DNA from: CAZBZG01 sp964496245
Lineage (GTDB): Bacteria; Planctomycetota; SZUA-567
Direction: 5' to 3'
NCBI GenBank assembly: GCA_964496245.1
Contig: CAZBZG010000265.1
Location: forward strand, 1 to 6,535
DNA: 6,535 bases
Under the pieces are notes generated by a model. That model was not told the origin of the DNA and searched no databases. It saw only the letters and a program-made list of their open reading frames with translations. How positions within the stretch are numbered: position 1 is the stretch's first letter; every line of letters starts with the position of its first letter. Below are positions 1 to 6,384 of the stretch, in pieces. Made by a program: the position numbers and the translations under genes.

Positions 1-98
1 AGTCCCCCTGCAAGCTGTCGTGTCCACGTACGTTTGAGATCGGTGCGGTGTTCTGGGCATGGCTGACGCCACACGGACCGCTTGGCGGGTGTGGGTGC

Positions 99-122
99 CA
101 TGCCCACCCTTGGGTGGGCATG
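99..122. repeat. 11-bp-stem hairpin downstream of dnaE2
   Basis: CATGCCCACCC (99-109) and GGGTGGGCATG (112-122) pair perfectly with only TT between, so an RNA would open a slightly larger loop. It begins 95 bp past the dnaE2 stop. No T-run follows in the leftward direction, so it is at best a non-canonical transcript end. Confidence 0.6.
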
Positions 123-182
123 CGGTTGGTCTTCCCGGAATCGCCATGGCTCACGGATCGTTGGCAGCTGGCAGGGAGGAGG

Positions 183-207
183 CATGCCCACCTGGAGGAA
201 GGGCATG
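183..207. repeat. Shorter relative of the 99-122 hairpin
   Basis: CATGCCC (183-189) and GGGCATG (201-207) pair around 11 nt. The left part, CATGCCCACC (183-192), repeats the first ten bases of the hairpin at 99-122. It lies 10 bp past the dnaE2 stop. Confidence 0.45.
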
Positions 208-216
208 GCACCCTGC

Positions 217-3200
217 TCACGCCACCCGCACCGCGCGCGCCGGCTCGTTGGGAAGCGCGGCCACGCGCGCCACGCACACCGAACACACCCCCCATTCGCG
301 CTGCACGGTCCCGGTCACGAGCAAGGGCTGGGCGACTTCGAGCAGCCGGGCGTAGCGGGCGTACGCCTTGGGAAAGAGGATGGTCTCGTAGAGGCCCTCC
401 TGGTCCTCGAACGAGAAGAACTCCATGGGCTCGCGGTGCCTGGTGTTCACCACCTTGCCGGTCACCGGCCAGCCGAGCAGGGTGATGCGCGCGCCCACGT
501 GTCTGCCGATCGCGCAAGAGGAGACGAGGTCCGTCCGGAGCGGGCGGATCCGGTCTTCGTAGAGCGCGAGCGGGTGGCTCCCGAGCAGAAAGCCGAGGCC
601 CGCGTACTCGACTTCCTGCCGCTGGGCGTGCGTGAAGGGCGGCAGATCGGGCACGCGCACGGGCGCGGGAAAGAGTTCGCCCTGCGGGGCCCGCAGGCGC
701 TTGTCCTGATGGACGAGCCAGAGGATCTGCGGCCGGTTGAGCTCGGGCGCCAGCGCGTCCAGCGCGCCCAGTACGCCGAGCCGGTGGAGGTCTTCGGGCG
801 GGAGACCCGTGCGCCTGCAGAAGTCGGCGAGATGCCGGAACGGGCCGCCGTGTTCGCGGGCCTGGAGCACGGCTTCGGCTGCCTGCTGGCGCAGGTCGCG
901 GACGGCCATGAGCCCCACGCGGATGCCGCCGTCCTCCGCTTGGTAGCGCCAGGCCGAGCGGTTGACGCAGGGCCCGCGGATGCGCAGGCCCAGGCGCAGG
1001 GCTTCGGAGACATACGCCTGGGGGGCGTAGTAGCCCCCGCCGTTGGCGAGGACCGCGGCCAGGAAGGGGGCCGGGAAGTGGGCCTTGAGGAAGGCGGCTT
1101 CGAACGAGACCTGGGCGTAACTCGCGGAATGCGGCTTGCAGAAGGAGTAGCCGGTCATGGACAGGATCGCGTCCCAGGCAGTTGCGCGCGTGGCCCGGGG
1201 CACGCCCAGGCGCGCGCCGCCGGCGAAGAACGCGCCCTTGTGTGCGTCCAGGCGGCGGGCGGCATCGCGTTTGCCGAGGCACTTGCGCAGCTGGTCCGCG
1301 CGCGCAGCATCGAAGCCGGCCAGGGCCATGGTGAGCTTGCAGACATCCTCCTGAAAGACCGGCACCCCGTAGGTCTCGTCAAAGACCCCGGCCAGGCGCG
1401 GGTGAAGGGGTGTCCAGGGCTTGCCGTGGAGGCGGGCGAGGTACTCCTGGATGTACCGGTTGGCTGCCGGCCGGATGATGGAGGAGTGGATCACGAGGTG
1501 CCCGAAGTCGCCCCGGCCCGCCTTCTCCTGCAGGAGCCGCATGGCCGGGCTCTCCACGTAGAAGATGCCCATGCTCCTGCCGCGGCTGAGCAGCGCCTGC
1601 GTGGCCGGATCGTCCGCCGGTTCGGCCGGCAGCACCTCTGCGGCCGGCGCGCCCGTGGTGCGGGCCACGTCCGCCACAGCGTCGCGGATCACGGCGAGCG
1701 ACCGGTTGCCCAACAGATCGATCTTGACCAGCCCCATGGTCTCGGTGCCGTCCTTCTCCCACTGGATCATGGGGAATCCCTTGGCCGAGGGCTCGACCGG
1801 CACGTGGTCGGCCACAGCATCGGGTACGATCACGAGTCCGCCACAGTGGAGGCTGAGCATGCGCGGCAGGCCCACGAGCTGCCGGGCGAGGCCGAGGATC
1901 GCGGGCCAGGGCGCGGCCAGCCGGACGCGCTGGGGCGGGCCGGACGCGTGCGCCCGCCGGCGGATGACGGGCGCGGGCGTAGTCTCGTCGCGCAGTTCAG
2001 GGAGATGCGCGAGTCCTGCGCCGATCTCTTCGTCCGACAAGCCGAAGGCGCGCGCGGTCTCGCGCACGGCCATGCGCGGCTGGAAGGTGAGGTGGTTGGC
2101 CACCATGGCGGCCCGGTCCGCCCCGTAGCGGGCGAACACGTCTCTGAGCACGTCGTCGCGCTCGTCCCAGGCAAAGTCCACGTCGATGTCCGGCGGATCC
2201 TCGCGGCCCGGGTTGAGGAACCGTTCGAACATGAGGTGGTGGCGCAACGGATCGACGTTGGTCACGCCCAGGCAGTAATTGACCAGGCTCGCCGCGCCCG
2301 AGCCGCGGCCGCAGATGCGCGGCGAGAGGGATACGATGTCGGCCACCACCAGGAAGTATTCGGCGAATCCCTTGGCTGCGATCAGGTCGAGTTCGTAGTC
2401 GAGCCGGCTGACCACGCTCTCGCTCAGTTCGCCGAACCGCTCCTCCGCACCTGCGTAAGCCCGTTCGCGCAGGGTCTGGAGGGCGGGCGCGTCCGGATCG
2501 GGCGCAGGGGGAAAGCAGAGCCGGGGGGCGGGCCAGAAGCGGGCGCGTTCGGCCACGCCCTCGCTCGCGGCCATGGCCCGCCGGAAGATGCTGTAGCGCT
2601 CGCGGTAGGCGGCCGGCGGCTGGAGGAACGCCTCGGGCGGCGCGCACGCGCCTGCCGGTACGTCCGCCAGGGGCACGCGCAGGGCGATGGCCCTGAGCAG
2701 GCGGTGGAGGGCGTGCTCGCCCGGACGGCGCATGCAGACCGCAGGCGCGAACACGGGGGTCAGGTCGAGCGCGCCCACCCAGTCGGGCGGCCGGCCGAGG
2801 CCGGGGCCCACGCGGAAATAGCAGGCTGCCTCGCGCTCCCGGAGCCAGGCGAGCGTGGGCTGGTGGTCGGTGAGAAACAGCAGCCCGTCCGTGTCCTCGC
2901 CCAGGACCGTTTTCAGATCGGGCGTTGACGCCAATGGCGGGGAGCGGTCGTCTGTGCGCGCAGCATGCCAGCGCGTGAGCAGCCGGCAGAGGTGGCGGTA
3001 GCCTGGTTCGTCTTCGACCAGGATGACGACCATCGACCCCGGCCGGCCGAGCGACAGGGACGCGCCGAGCATGGGCCGGCAGGGCAGGGCGTCGGCTTGC
3101 GCGACCAGCCGGGGCAGGCTGTAGAGCCCAGCACAGTCGGTGATGGCCACCGCCCGGTAGCCCAGTTCGGCCGCGCGCTCCAGCAGGGCTTCGGGCGATG

Positions 3201-3252
3201 CCGTGCCCCAGAGGAGCGAGAAGTGCGACTGACAGTCGAGCAGAGTCTGCAT
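217..3252 (-). CDS. dnaE2: Error-prone DnaE2/ImuC-type C-family DNA polymerase
   Basis: This 1011-residue C-family polymerase alpha subunit is shorter than replicative DnaE (about 1160) and close to DnaE2/ImuC. It has an N-terminal PHP domain (about 1-200), a palm with GRGSG (315-319) and catalytic Asp357 and Asp359 (PPDIDVDF), a third aspartate at 512 (LVKIDLLGN), fingers with FQEDVCKLTMALAGF (633-647) and GYSFCKPHSASYA (701-713), a candidate clamp motif QGELF (857-861) placed like E. coli QADMF ahead of LGFLLGSHPL, and a C-terminal OB fold (about 920-1000). Polymerase activity should be intact. The PHP metal site is degenerate: the usual HxH is Asp6-x-Gln8, and the TDH/TDR-type motif is TDC, so proofreading by PHP is unlikely. 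The ATG at 3252 is chosen because PHP homology begins at once; there is no good Shine-Dalgarno. It is last in the cassette and would do translesion synthesis together with the ImuB-like partner. Confidence 0.93.
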   Translation of the reverse strand: MQTLLDCQSHFSLLWGTASPEALLERAAELGYRAVAITDCAGLYSLPRLVAQADALPCRPMLGASLSLGRPGSMVVILVEDEPGYRHLCRLLTRWHAARTDDRSPPLASTPDLKTVLGEDTDGLLFLTDHQPTLAWLREREAACYFRVGPGLGRPPDWVGALDLTPVFAPAVCMRRPGEHALHRLLRAIALRVPLADVPAGACAPPEAFLQPPAAYRERYSIFRRAMAASEGVAERARFWPAPRLCFPPAPDPDAPALQTLRERAYAGAEERFGELSESVVSRLDYELDLIAAKGFAEYFLVVADIVSLSPRICGRGSGAASLVNYCLGVTNVDPLRHHLMFERFLNPGREDPPDIDVDFAWDERDDVLRDVFARYGADRAAMVANHLTFQPRMAVRETARAFGLSDEEIGAGLAHLPELRDETTPAPVIRRRAHASGPPQRVRLAAPWPAILGLARQLVGLPRMLSLHCGGLVIVPDAVADHVPVEPSAKGFPMIQWEKDGTETMGLVKIDLLGNRSLAVIRDAVADVARTTGAPAAEVLPAEPADDPATQALLSRGRSMGIFYVESPAMRLLQEKAGRGDFGHLVIHSSIIRPAANRYIQEYLARLHGKPWTPLHPRLAGVFDETYGVPVFQEDVCKLTMALAGFDAARADQLRKCLGKRDAARRLDAHKGAFFAGGARLGVPRATRATAWDAILSMTGYSFCKPHSASYAQVSFEAAFLKAHFPAPFLAAVLANGGGYYAPQAYVSEALRLGLRIRGPCVNRSAWRYQAEDGGIRVGLMAVRDLRQQAAEAVLQAREHGGPFRHLADFCRRTGLPPEDLHRLGVLGALDALAPELNRPQILWLVHQDKRLRAPQGELFPAPVRVPDLPPFTHAQRQEVEYAGLGFLLGSHPLALYEDRIRPLRTDLVSSCAIGRHVGARITLLGWPVTGKVVNTRHREPMEFFSFEDQEGLYETILFPKAYARYARLLEVAQPLLVTGTVQREWGVCSVCVARVAALPNEPARAVRVA

Positions 3253-3296
3253 AGGAGGGCCTGTCGTACACGTACGAACGGTTCTCGGGTACGGAG

Positions 3297-3316
3297 GGTC
3301 CTGCTTCTGCAGGACC
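3297..3316. repeat. Hairpin between imuB-like and dnaE2-like genes
   Basis: GGTCCTGC (3297-3304) and GCAGGACC (3309-3316) are perfect complements around TTCT, in the 110-bp gap. No T-run follows, so it is probably an mRNA processing or stability element or another REP-like unit. Nearer the dnaE2 start, TCGTAC-AC-GTACGA (3264-3277) is a second, shorter inverted repeat 11 nt before the ATG. Confidence 0.55.
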
Positions 3317-3362
3317 GGCCGCACACACGCGCGTCCCTCCGTGGTGCTGCGCGCAGCGTTCC

Positions 3363-4607
3363 TTACCCTACCCGCGCCCAGAACTCGGTACCGGTCATGA
3401 TGGCCTCCGGGCCGAATCGGGCGTGGATACTGTCCAGGGCCCGGAGGCGGCGGCGTTCCTGCTGGGGCGCGCGGCCGTCGAACAGGGTCGCCTGGCCGGC
3501 GGGCGCGCGCAGGTCGGTGCACGAGATGGCGAGCCGGCAGAGGCGGATGCGGCGGGTGCGGGCGCGGGCGAACGCCTGCCGGGCTGCGTCTCGGAGCGTA
3601 GAGTCGAGTGCCGACGCGGGGACGAGGCGCTGGCCGGCCGTGCGGGTCCGGCCGTCGCTGTAGACGATGGTGACCTGGAGCCGGCCGGCCACGCGCCCGC
3701 GTTCGCGCAGGGCCCGGCCGCAGGTGCGCACCGCGCGGGCGAGCCCGGCCTGGATCGCATCCGGGTCCGTGGTCTCCTGGGGCAGGGCGGCCACCGCATC
3801 CACGCGTTGCGGGGACAGTATACTTATCTCTTCTGCATTGCTTCTTTCGATGGCGGAGTCGTTTGCCGGGAGATAAGTATACTGTCCCCGAAACTCCTCC
3901 AGCTGCGGATCGTCCCGGTCGGTCAGGCGCACGGCGTTGGCCAGGGATCGGCCGGCCGGGCCGAATGCGGTCACGAGTTCTTCGGCCGAGAACGTCTGGA
4001 GCATGGCCAGGTTGGTGATGTTCATGTCCCGCAGCCGCTCGCTGGTCTTGGGGCCGACGCCGGGCACCCACTCGGGCGGGATCAGGCGCAGGAAGTGCGG
4101 CTCCTGGCCGGGCAGGACTTCGAAGATCCCCGCGGGCGTGACAAAGCGGCCGGCCAGGCGGCTCCAGATGCTCCGCCGGGCCAGGCCCAGGACGCTCGTG
4201 AGGTCCAGCCGCTCGGCAATGCTTTGCTGAAGCCGCGCAGCCACGTCCAGGGGCGGGCCGGCCACGCGTTCGGTGCCGCGCAGGTCCACCAGCACCTGGC
4301 CCGGCCCGCAGCGGGCCACGCACGGCGAGCCCTGGGTTGCGGCAGCCACGAGCGTCCGCTCCGCGCGGAGCGCCTCTTCCTGCGGGGGCGGCAGCACGGT
4401 CGCGTCCGGACAGAGCCGCGCAGCTGCGGGCGCGCGCATGCCCACCCGGAGCCCGGCCTGCCGCGCTTCGTCCGACAAGGCGAGCACCCGGCCCATGGCG
4501 CGCCGGGAGGAAGCCACGATCACCGGCCGGCTGCGCAGCGCCGGCGTATGCGCCCGGTAGACCGCGACCGGGAAGTCCGGGATCTGGATGGAGAGGATAT
4601 GGGGCAT
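3363..4607 (-). CDS. imuB: ImuB-like, catalytically degenerate Y-family DNA polymerase
   Basis: This 414-residue protein has the Y-family (DinB/UmuC) layout: palm/fingers at about 1-170, helix-hairpin-helix thumb at about 176-206 (VPGVGPKTSERL), and a little-finger domain from about 268. The metal-binding acids are gone: the positions of E. coli Pol IV Asp8, Asp103 and Glu104 are Gln8, Gly103 and Gln104 (ILSIQIPDF; CGPGQVLVDL). Loss of these residues is the hallmark of ImuB, which acts as an adaptor rather than an enzyme. A C-terminal QATLF (372-376) fits the beta-clamp-binding consensus, and the tail keeps the Pol IV-like LDSIHARFGPEAI (391-403). It is shorter than typical ImuB proteins (around 500 residues), so an inactive DinB paralogue is an alternative name. 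Residues 240-266 are encoded by an inserted palindromic element that keeps the frame. The ribosome site is weak (AGGGA about 10 nt before ATG). It lies 317 bp after DUF72 and 110 bp before the dnaE2-like gene. Confidence 0.88.
   Translation of the reverse strand: MPHILSIQIPDFPVAVYRAHTPALRSRPVIVASSRRAMGRVLALSDEARQAGLRVGMRAPAAARLCPDATVLPPPQEEALRAERTLVAAATQGSPCVARCGPGQVLVDLRGTERVAGPPLDVAARLQQSIAERLDLTSVLGLARRSIWSRLAGRFVTPAGIFEVLPGQEPHFLRLIPPEWVPGVGPKTSERLRDMNITNLAMLQTFSAEELVTAFGPAGRSLANAVRLTDRDDPQLEEFRGQYTYLPANDSAIERSNAEEISILSPQRVDAVAALPQETTDPDAIQAGLARAVRTCGRALRERGRVAGRLQVTIVYSDGRTRTAGQRLVPASALDSTLRDAARQAFARARTRRIRLCRLAISCTDLRAPAGQATLFDGRAPQQERRRLRALDSIHARFGPEAIMTGTEFWARVG
3810..3890. repeat. 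81-bp palindromic element inserted in frame in imuB-like
   Basis: Two perfectly complementary 21-bp arms (3810-3830 and 3870-3890; outer end CGGGGACAG, then AT-rich TATACTTATCTC) enclose a 39-nt loop. The total is 81 bp, exactly 27 codons, encoding residues 240-266 of the ImuB-like protein. Removing it joins ...LEEF to QRVDAVAALPQ, which reads as a normal linker entering the little-finger domain. The arms are far more AT-rich than the surrounding gene and bring codons such as AGA, ATA and AGT that are scarce around it. The GGGGACAG terminus resembles REP-type palindromes mobilised by IS200-like (RAYT) transposases; that link is from memory, and no transposase gene is in the window. Confidence 0.85.
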
Positions 4608-4688
4608 GGGGCGGTTTCCCTGCGCTGCGCGCTCCGGTTCCAGAATCCGCAGAGTTCAGTGCCGGGTACACACGCGGCGGGCGCGGTT

Positions 4689-4756
4689 TGTAGCACAGGC
4701 TCCTGCCTGTGCAGCGCTTCACGGGTTCCGTCCCAGGCAAGAGCGCCTGGGCTACA
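4689..4756. repeat. Two-hairpin REP/BIME-like element bounded by TGTAGC...GCTACA
   Basis: The element starts with TGTAGC (4689-4694) and ends with GCTACA (4751-4756), which are complementary. Inside are two hairpins: CACAGGC / GCCTGTG (4694-4700 with 4705-4711, loop TCCT) and CCCAGGC / GCCTGGG (4732-4738 with 4745-4751, loop AAGAGC). The nested layout with similar but not identical stems is typical of dispersed palindromic elements with paired units. It lies in the gap between the DUF72 and imuB-like genes. Confidence 0.65.
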
Positions 4757-4838
4757 TACCGCTTCGTCTCCTGTGTGTCACCCCACACGAGGCATCTCTG
4801 AACCATGCCCCAGAATCGAGGCCAGCAGCGTTGTCCAC

Positions 4839-4858
4839 GGGCGCGCAGGAGCGCGCCC
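4839..4858. repeat. GC-rich hairpin, 8-bp stem
   Basis: GGGCGCGC (4839-4846) and GCGCGCCC (4851-4858) pair perfectly around AGGA (TCCT on the other strand, the same loop as in the hairpin at 4694-4711). No T-run follows on either side, so it is not a classical terminator. It may be a REP-like unit. Confidence 0.55.
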
Positions 4859-4871
4859 CTCCGCAGCGCAG

Positions 4872-4891
4872 GGGCCGGCCCCCGCCGGCCC
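4872..4891. repeat. GC-rich hairpin after DUF72, 8-bp stem
   Basis: GGGCCGGC (4872-4879) and GCCGGCCC (4884-4891) pair around CCCC, 33 bp beyond the DUF72 stop. In the mRNA it could shield the lexA-DUF72 part from 3' decay. There is no T-run, so readthrough to imuB-like is expected. Confidence 0.5.
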
Positions 4892-4924
4892 GGGATGACC
4901 AGACGGTACACGTATGGCGGCGTC

Positions 4925-5743
4925 TCACCCGCCCTCCGTCTGCGGCGCGTCGCGCGTGTCCACGATCAGCCGCCGGAACTGCTCGGCGTTCTCGGCTGCC
5001 TGGCCGCGCCAGTGGTTGTTGAAGTAGACGAACACGGTCCGGGCGCTCTCGCAAATCGTCTCGATGCGCGGGAGCCACTCGCCCAATTCGTCTTCGGAAT
5101 AGAGATAGTCGTACCGGCTGGCGTTGTCGCCCTGCCACCAGTTGTTTTGGTTGCGGCCGTGGAGACGGACGTAGCCGATGTCGGCCGTGGGCACGGCCAC
5201 GGGCGGGAGCAGCCCCCGCAGCTGCGGCTCGTCCACGGCCACGAGCGCCACGTTGCGCGCGCGCAGGCCCTCGTAGACCCGGTCGCCCAGCCATTCGCGC
5301 GAGCGGAACTCGCACGCGAGCGGCAACCCCTCGAGCCGGCGGAGGAGCCGGTCCATGTGCTGGCGGTTCTGCACGGTGTAGTGGAAGGCGTAGGGAAATT
5401 GCACGAGCACCGCGCCCAGGCGCCCTGTATCGGCCAGGGTCTGGACCGCGTCCCGGAAGCGCTGGGCTTCGTCCTCCCAGGCGGGCGTGATCTCGTGGGT
5501 GAGGCCGCGGAAGGCCTTGATGGAGAAGGTGAACGCCTCGTTCTGCGCGCCGGCCGTGGCTGCCATGCGGGCGAGCTGGCGCGTCTCGGGCTGGCGGTAG
5601 TAGGTGAAGTTGAGCTCGGTGGTCGCAAAACGGCTCGCATACACGCCGAGCATGTCGCCGGGCTTGCAGTCCTCGGGATAGAAGGGGCCCTTCCAGTCCT
5701 TGTAGGAGTAGCCCGCGGTGCCGATCTGGACGGACGGGGCCAT
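4925..5743 (-). CDS. DUF72 (YecE-like) TIM-barrel protein in an SOS cassette
   Basis: This is a 272-residue member of the DUF72/YecE family, a TIM-barrel fold family without an established biochemical function. Family-typical segments, in order, are IGTAGYSYKDW (7-17) followed by FYP, ELNFTYYRQP (43-52), FTFSIKAFRGLTH (71-83), a beta strand with LVQFP (113-117), ACEFRSREWL (143-152), VAVDEPQL (168-175), YVRLHGRN (191-198) and FNNHWRGQAAENAEQF (241-256). Length is normal for the family and no signal peptide or membrane segment is seen, so it is probably cytoplasmic. The start at 5743 has GGAGG 7 nt upstream, inside the lexA 3' end; an earlier in-frame ATG at 5794 lies inside lexA and adds residues that do not resemble the family. 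The 1-nt gap to lexA implies co-transcription and translational coupling. It takes the place where imuA is found in classical lexA-imuA-imuB-dnaE2 cassettes. A damage-response role is inferred from context only. Confidence 0.93.
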   Translation of the reverse strand: MAPSVQIGTAGYSYKDWKGPFYPEDCKPGDMLGVYASRFATTELNFTYYRQPETRQLARMAATAGAQNEAFTFSIKAFRGLTHEITPAWEDEAQRFRDAVQTLADTGRLGAVLVQFPYAFHYTVQNRQHMDRLLRRLEGLPLACEFRSREWLGDRVYEGLRARNVALVAVDEPQLRGLLPPVAVPTADIGYVRLHGRNQNNWWQGDNASRYDYLYSEDELGEWLPRIETICESARTVFVYFNNHWRGQAAENAEQFRRLIVDTRDAPQTEGG

Positions 5744-5744
5744 G

Positions 5745-6341
5745 TCAGAACCTCCGCAGGATGCCGATGGCCACGCCCAGGATCTCGAACGCATCGGTCT
5801 TCTTGATGCGGATGTCCTTGTAGGCCGGGTTCTCCGCGTGGAGCAGCGCCTGCCGGCCGTACTGCCGGTAGCGCTTGAGCGTGGCCTCGCCGTTGAGCAG
5901 AGCGATCACGATCTCGTTGTGCACGGCTGTTTCCTGCTTGCGGATGATCGCGATGTCGCCGTCGTGGATGCCCTGCTGGATCATGGAATCGCCGCGCACG
6001 CGCAGGGCGAAGACGTCCTCTTCCGGAAAGAGCTCGGGGTCGAGGTGGATGTGGCCCTCGACGTTCTCGATGGCTTCCAGCGGCTGGCCGGCCGACACCT
6101 TGCCCACGAGCGGCACGCCCCCGCCCGGTGCGTGCAGGAGCCGGATGCCGCGCGAGCGGTGCGCATTTAGCTCGAGCGCACCCTTCTTCTCCAGCAGCCG
6201 CAGGTGCTGGCGCGCGGCATTGTCCGACTGCCACCCGAAATGCGCGGCCATCTCCCGCAGCGTGGGCGGCCGGCCCTGGGTCTGGATCTCCTCGGCGATG
6301 TAGGCCACCACCTCCTGCTGTCGCGGGGTGAGTTCCTGCAT
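5745..6341 (-). CDS. lexA: LexA, SOS-response transcriptional repressor and autoprotease
   Basis: LexA represses DNA-damage genes as a dimer and cleaves itself when stimulated by RecA filaments. The 198-residue product has the family's usual length. Residues 1-70 form the winged-helix DNA-binding domain (start MQELTPRQQEVV, ending SRGIRLL); residues 75-198 form the S24-type peptidase domain. The self-cleavage site is Ala84-Gly85 (VSAGQP), and the catalytic pair is Ser119 (RGDSM) and Lys156 (TLKRY), at the same numbers as in Escherichia coli LexA. In the recognition helix, Ser39, Asn41 and Ala42 match E. coli, but E. coli Glu44-Glu45 are Arg-Gln here, so the operator is probably not CTGT-N8-ACAG. 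The start at 6341 is chosen because protein homology begins there and AGGAGA lies 5 nt upstream. The frame stays open to 6521, but that would pass beyond the promoter. The stop is 1 nt before the next gene's ATG. It is first in a probable operon and likely autoregulated. Confidence 0.97.
   Translation of the reverse strand: MQELTPRQQEVVAYIAEEIQTQGRPPTLREMAAHFGWQSDNAARQHLRLLEKKGALELNAHRSRGIRLLHAPGGGVPLVGKVSAGQPLEAIENVEGHIHLDPELFPEEDVFALRVRGDSMIQQGIHDGDIAIIRKQETAVHNEIVIALLNGEATLKRYRQYGRQALLHAENPAYKDIRIKKTDAFEILGVAIGILRRF
5751..5755 (-). promoter_or_regulatory. Ribosome binding site of the DUF72 gene, inside lexA
   Basis: GGAGG lies 7 nt before the ATG at 5743 and within the last codons of lexA. 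The lexA TGA (5747-5745) sits between this site and the ATG, so ribosomes ending lexA are placed to start the DUF72 gene. It decides the start at 5743. Confidence 0.85.
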
Positions 6342-6346
6342 GGTCT

Positions 6347-6352
6347 TCTCCT
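6347..6352 (-). promoter_or_regulatory. Ribosome binding site of lexA
   Basis: AGGAGA on the minus strand lies 5 nt before the ATG at 6341. It decides the lexA start against the open frame that continues to 6521. Confidence 0.8.
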
Positions 6353-6384
6353 GCAACGAGATCCAGAGCCTCTCGGTCTGCGGA

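Larger units (their letters stand above)
4608..4924. other. 317-bp gap between DUF72 and imuB-like, hairpin-rich
   Basis: No convincing gene or promoter was seen here on either strand. The space is largely filled by four perfect hairpins (listed separately). GTACACGTA at 4906-4914 recurs just before the dnaE2-like gene at 3266-3274. No trace of an imuA reading frame was recognised, and the gap is too short for an intact one. Confidence 0.6.

Noticed and set aside
27..34. ACGTACGT palindrome near the window start as an operator
   Set aside because: It is an isolated 8-bp palindrome with no promoter or gene start next to it.
82..2928. Long plus-strand open frame of 948 codons opposite dnaE2
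   Set aside because: It is antisense to a clearly recognised polymerase, has low-complexity Arg/Gly/Ala/His-rich composition and no family resemblance; GC-rich codon bias keeps this frame open.
3276..3284. GAAC-G-GTTC upstream of dnaE2 as a Gram-positive-type SOS box
   Set aside because: Spacing is one base instead of the four of the known GAAC-N4-GTTC sites, and no promoter is recognisable nearby.
3810..3890. The imuB-like gene as a pseudogene broken by the palindromic insertion
   Set aside because: The insertion is 81 bp, introduces no stop codon and preserves the downstream little-finger and clamp motifs.
4437..4447. CATGCCCACCC inside imuB-like as another copy of the 99-122 hairpin
   Set aside because: It has no pairing arm nearby and encodes ordinary conserved codons (GLRVGM), so it is likely coincidence.
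4694..4891. Intergenic hairpins as rho-independent terminators
   Set aside because: None is followed by a T-run on either strand, and the downstream imuB-like gene has no visible promoter of its own.
3253..4911. Upstream extension of the dnaE2 frame through imuB-like
   Set aside because: The extension reads a shadow frame of the imuB-like gene, while PHP-domain homology starts at the ATG at 3252.
5744..5794. Earlier ATG for the DUF72 gene
   Set aside because: The added 17 residues are read from inside lexA and lack family similarity; GGAGG is properly spaced for the ATG at 5743.
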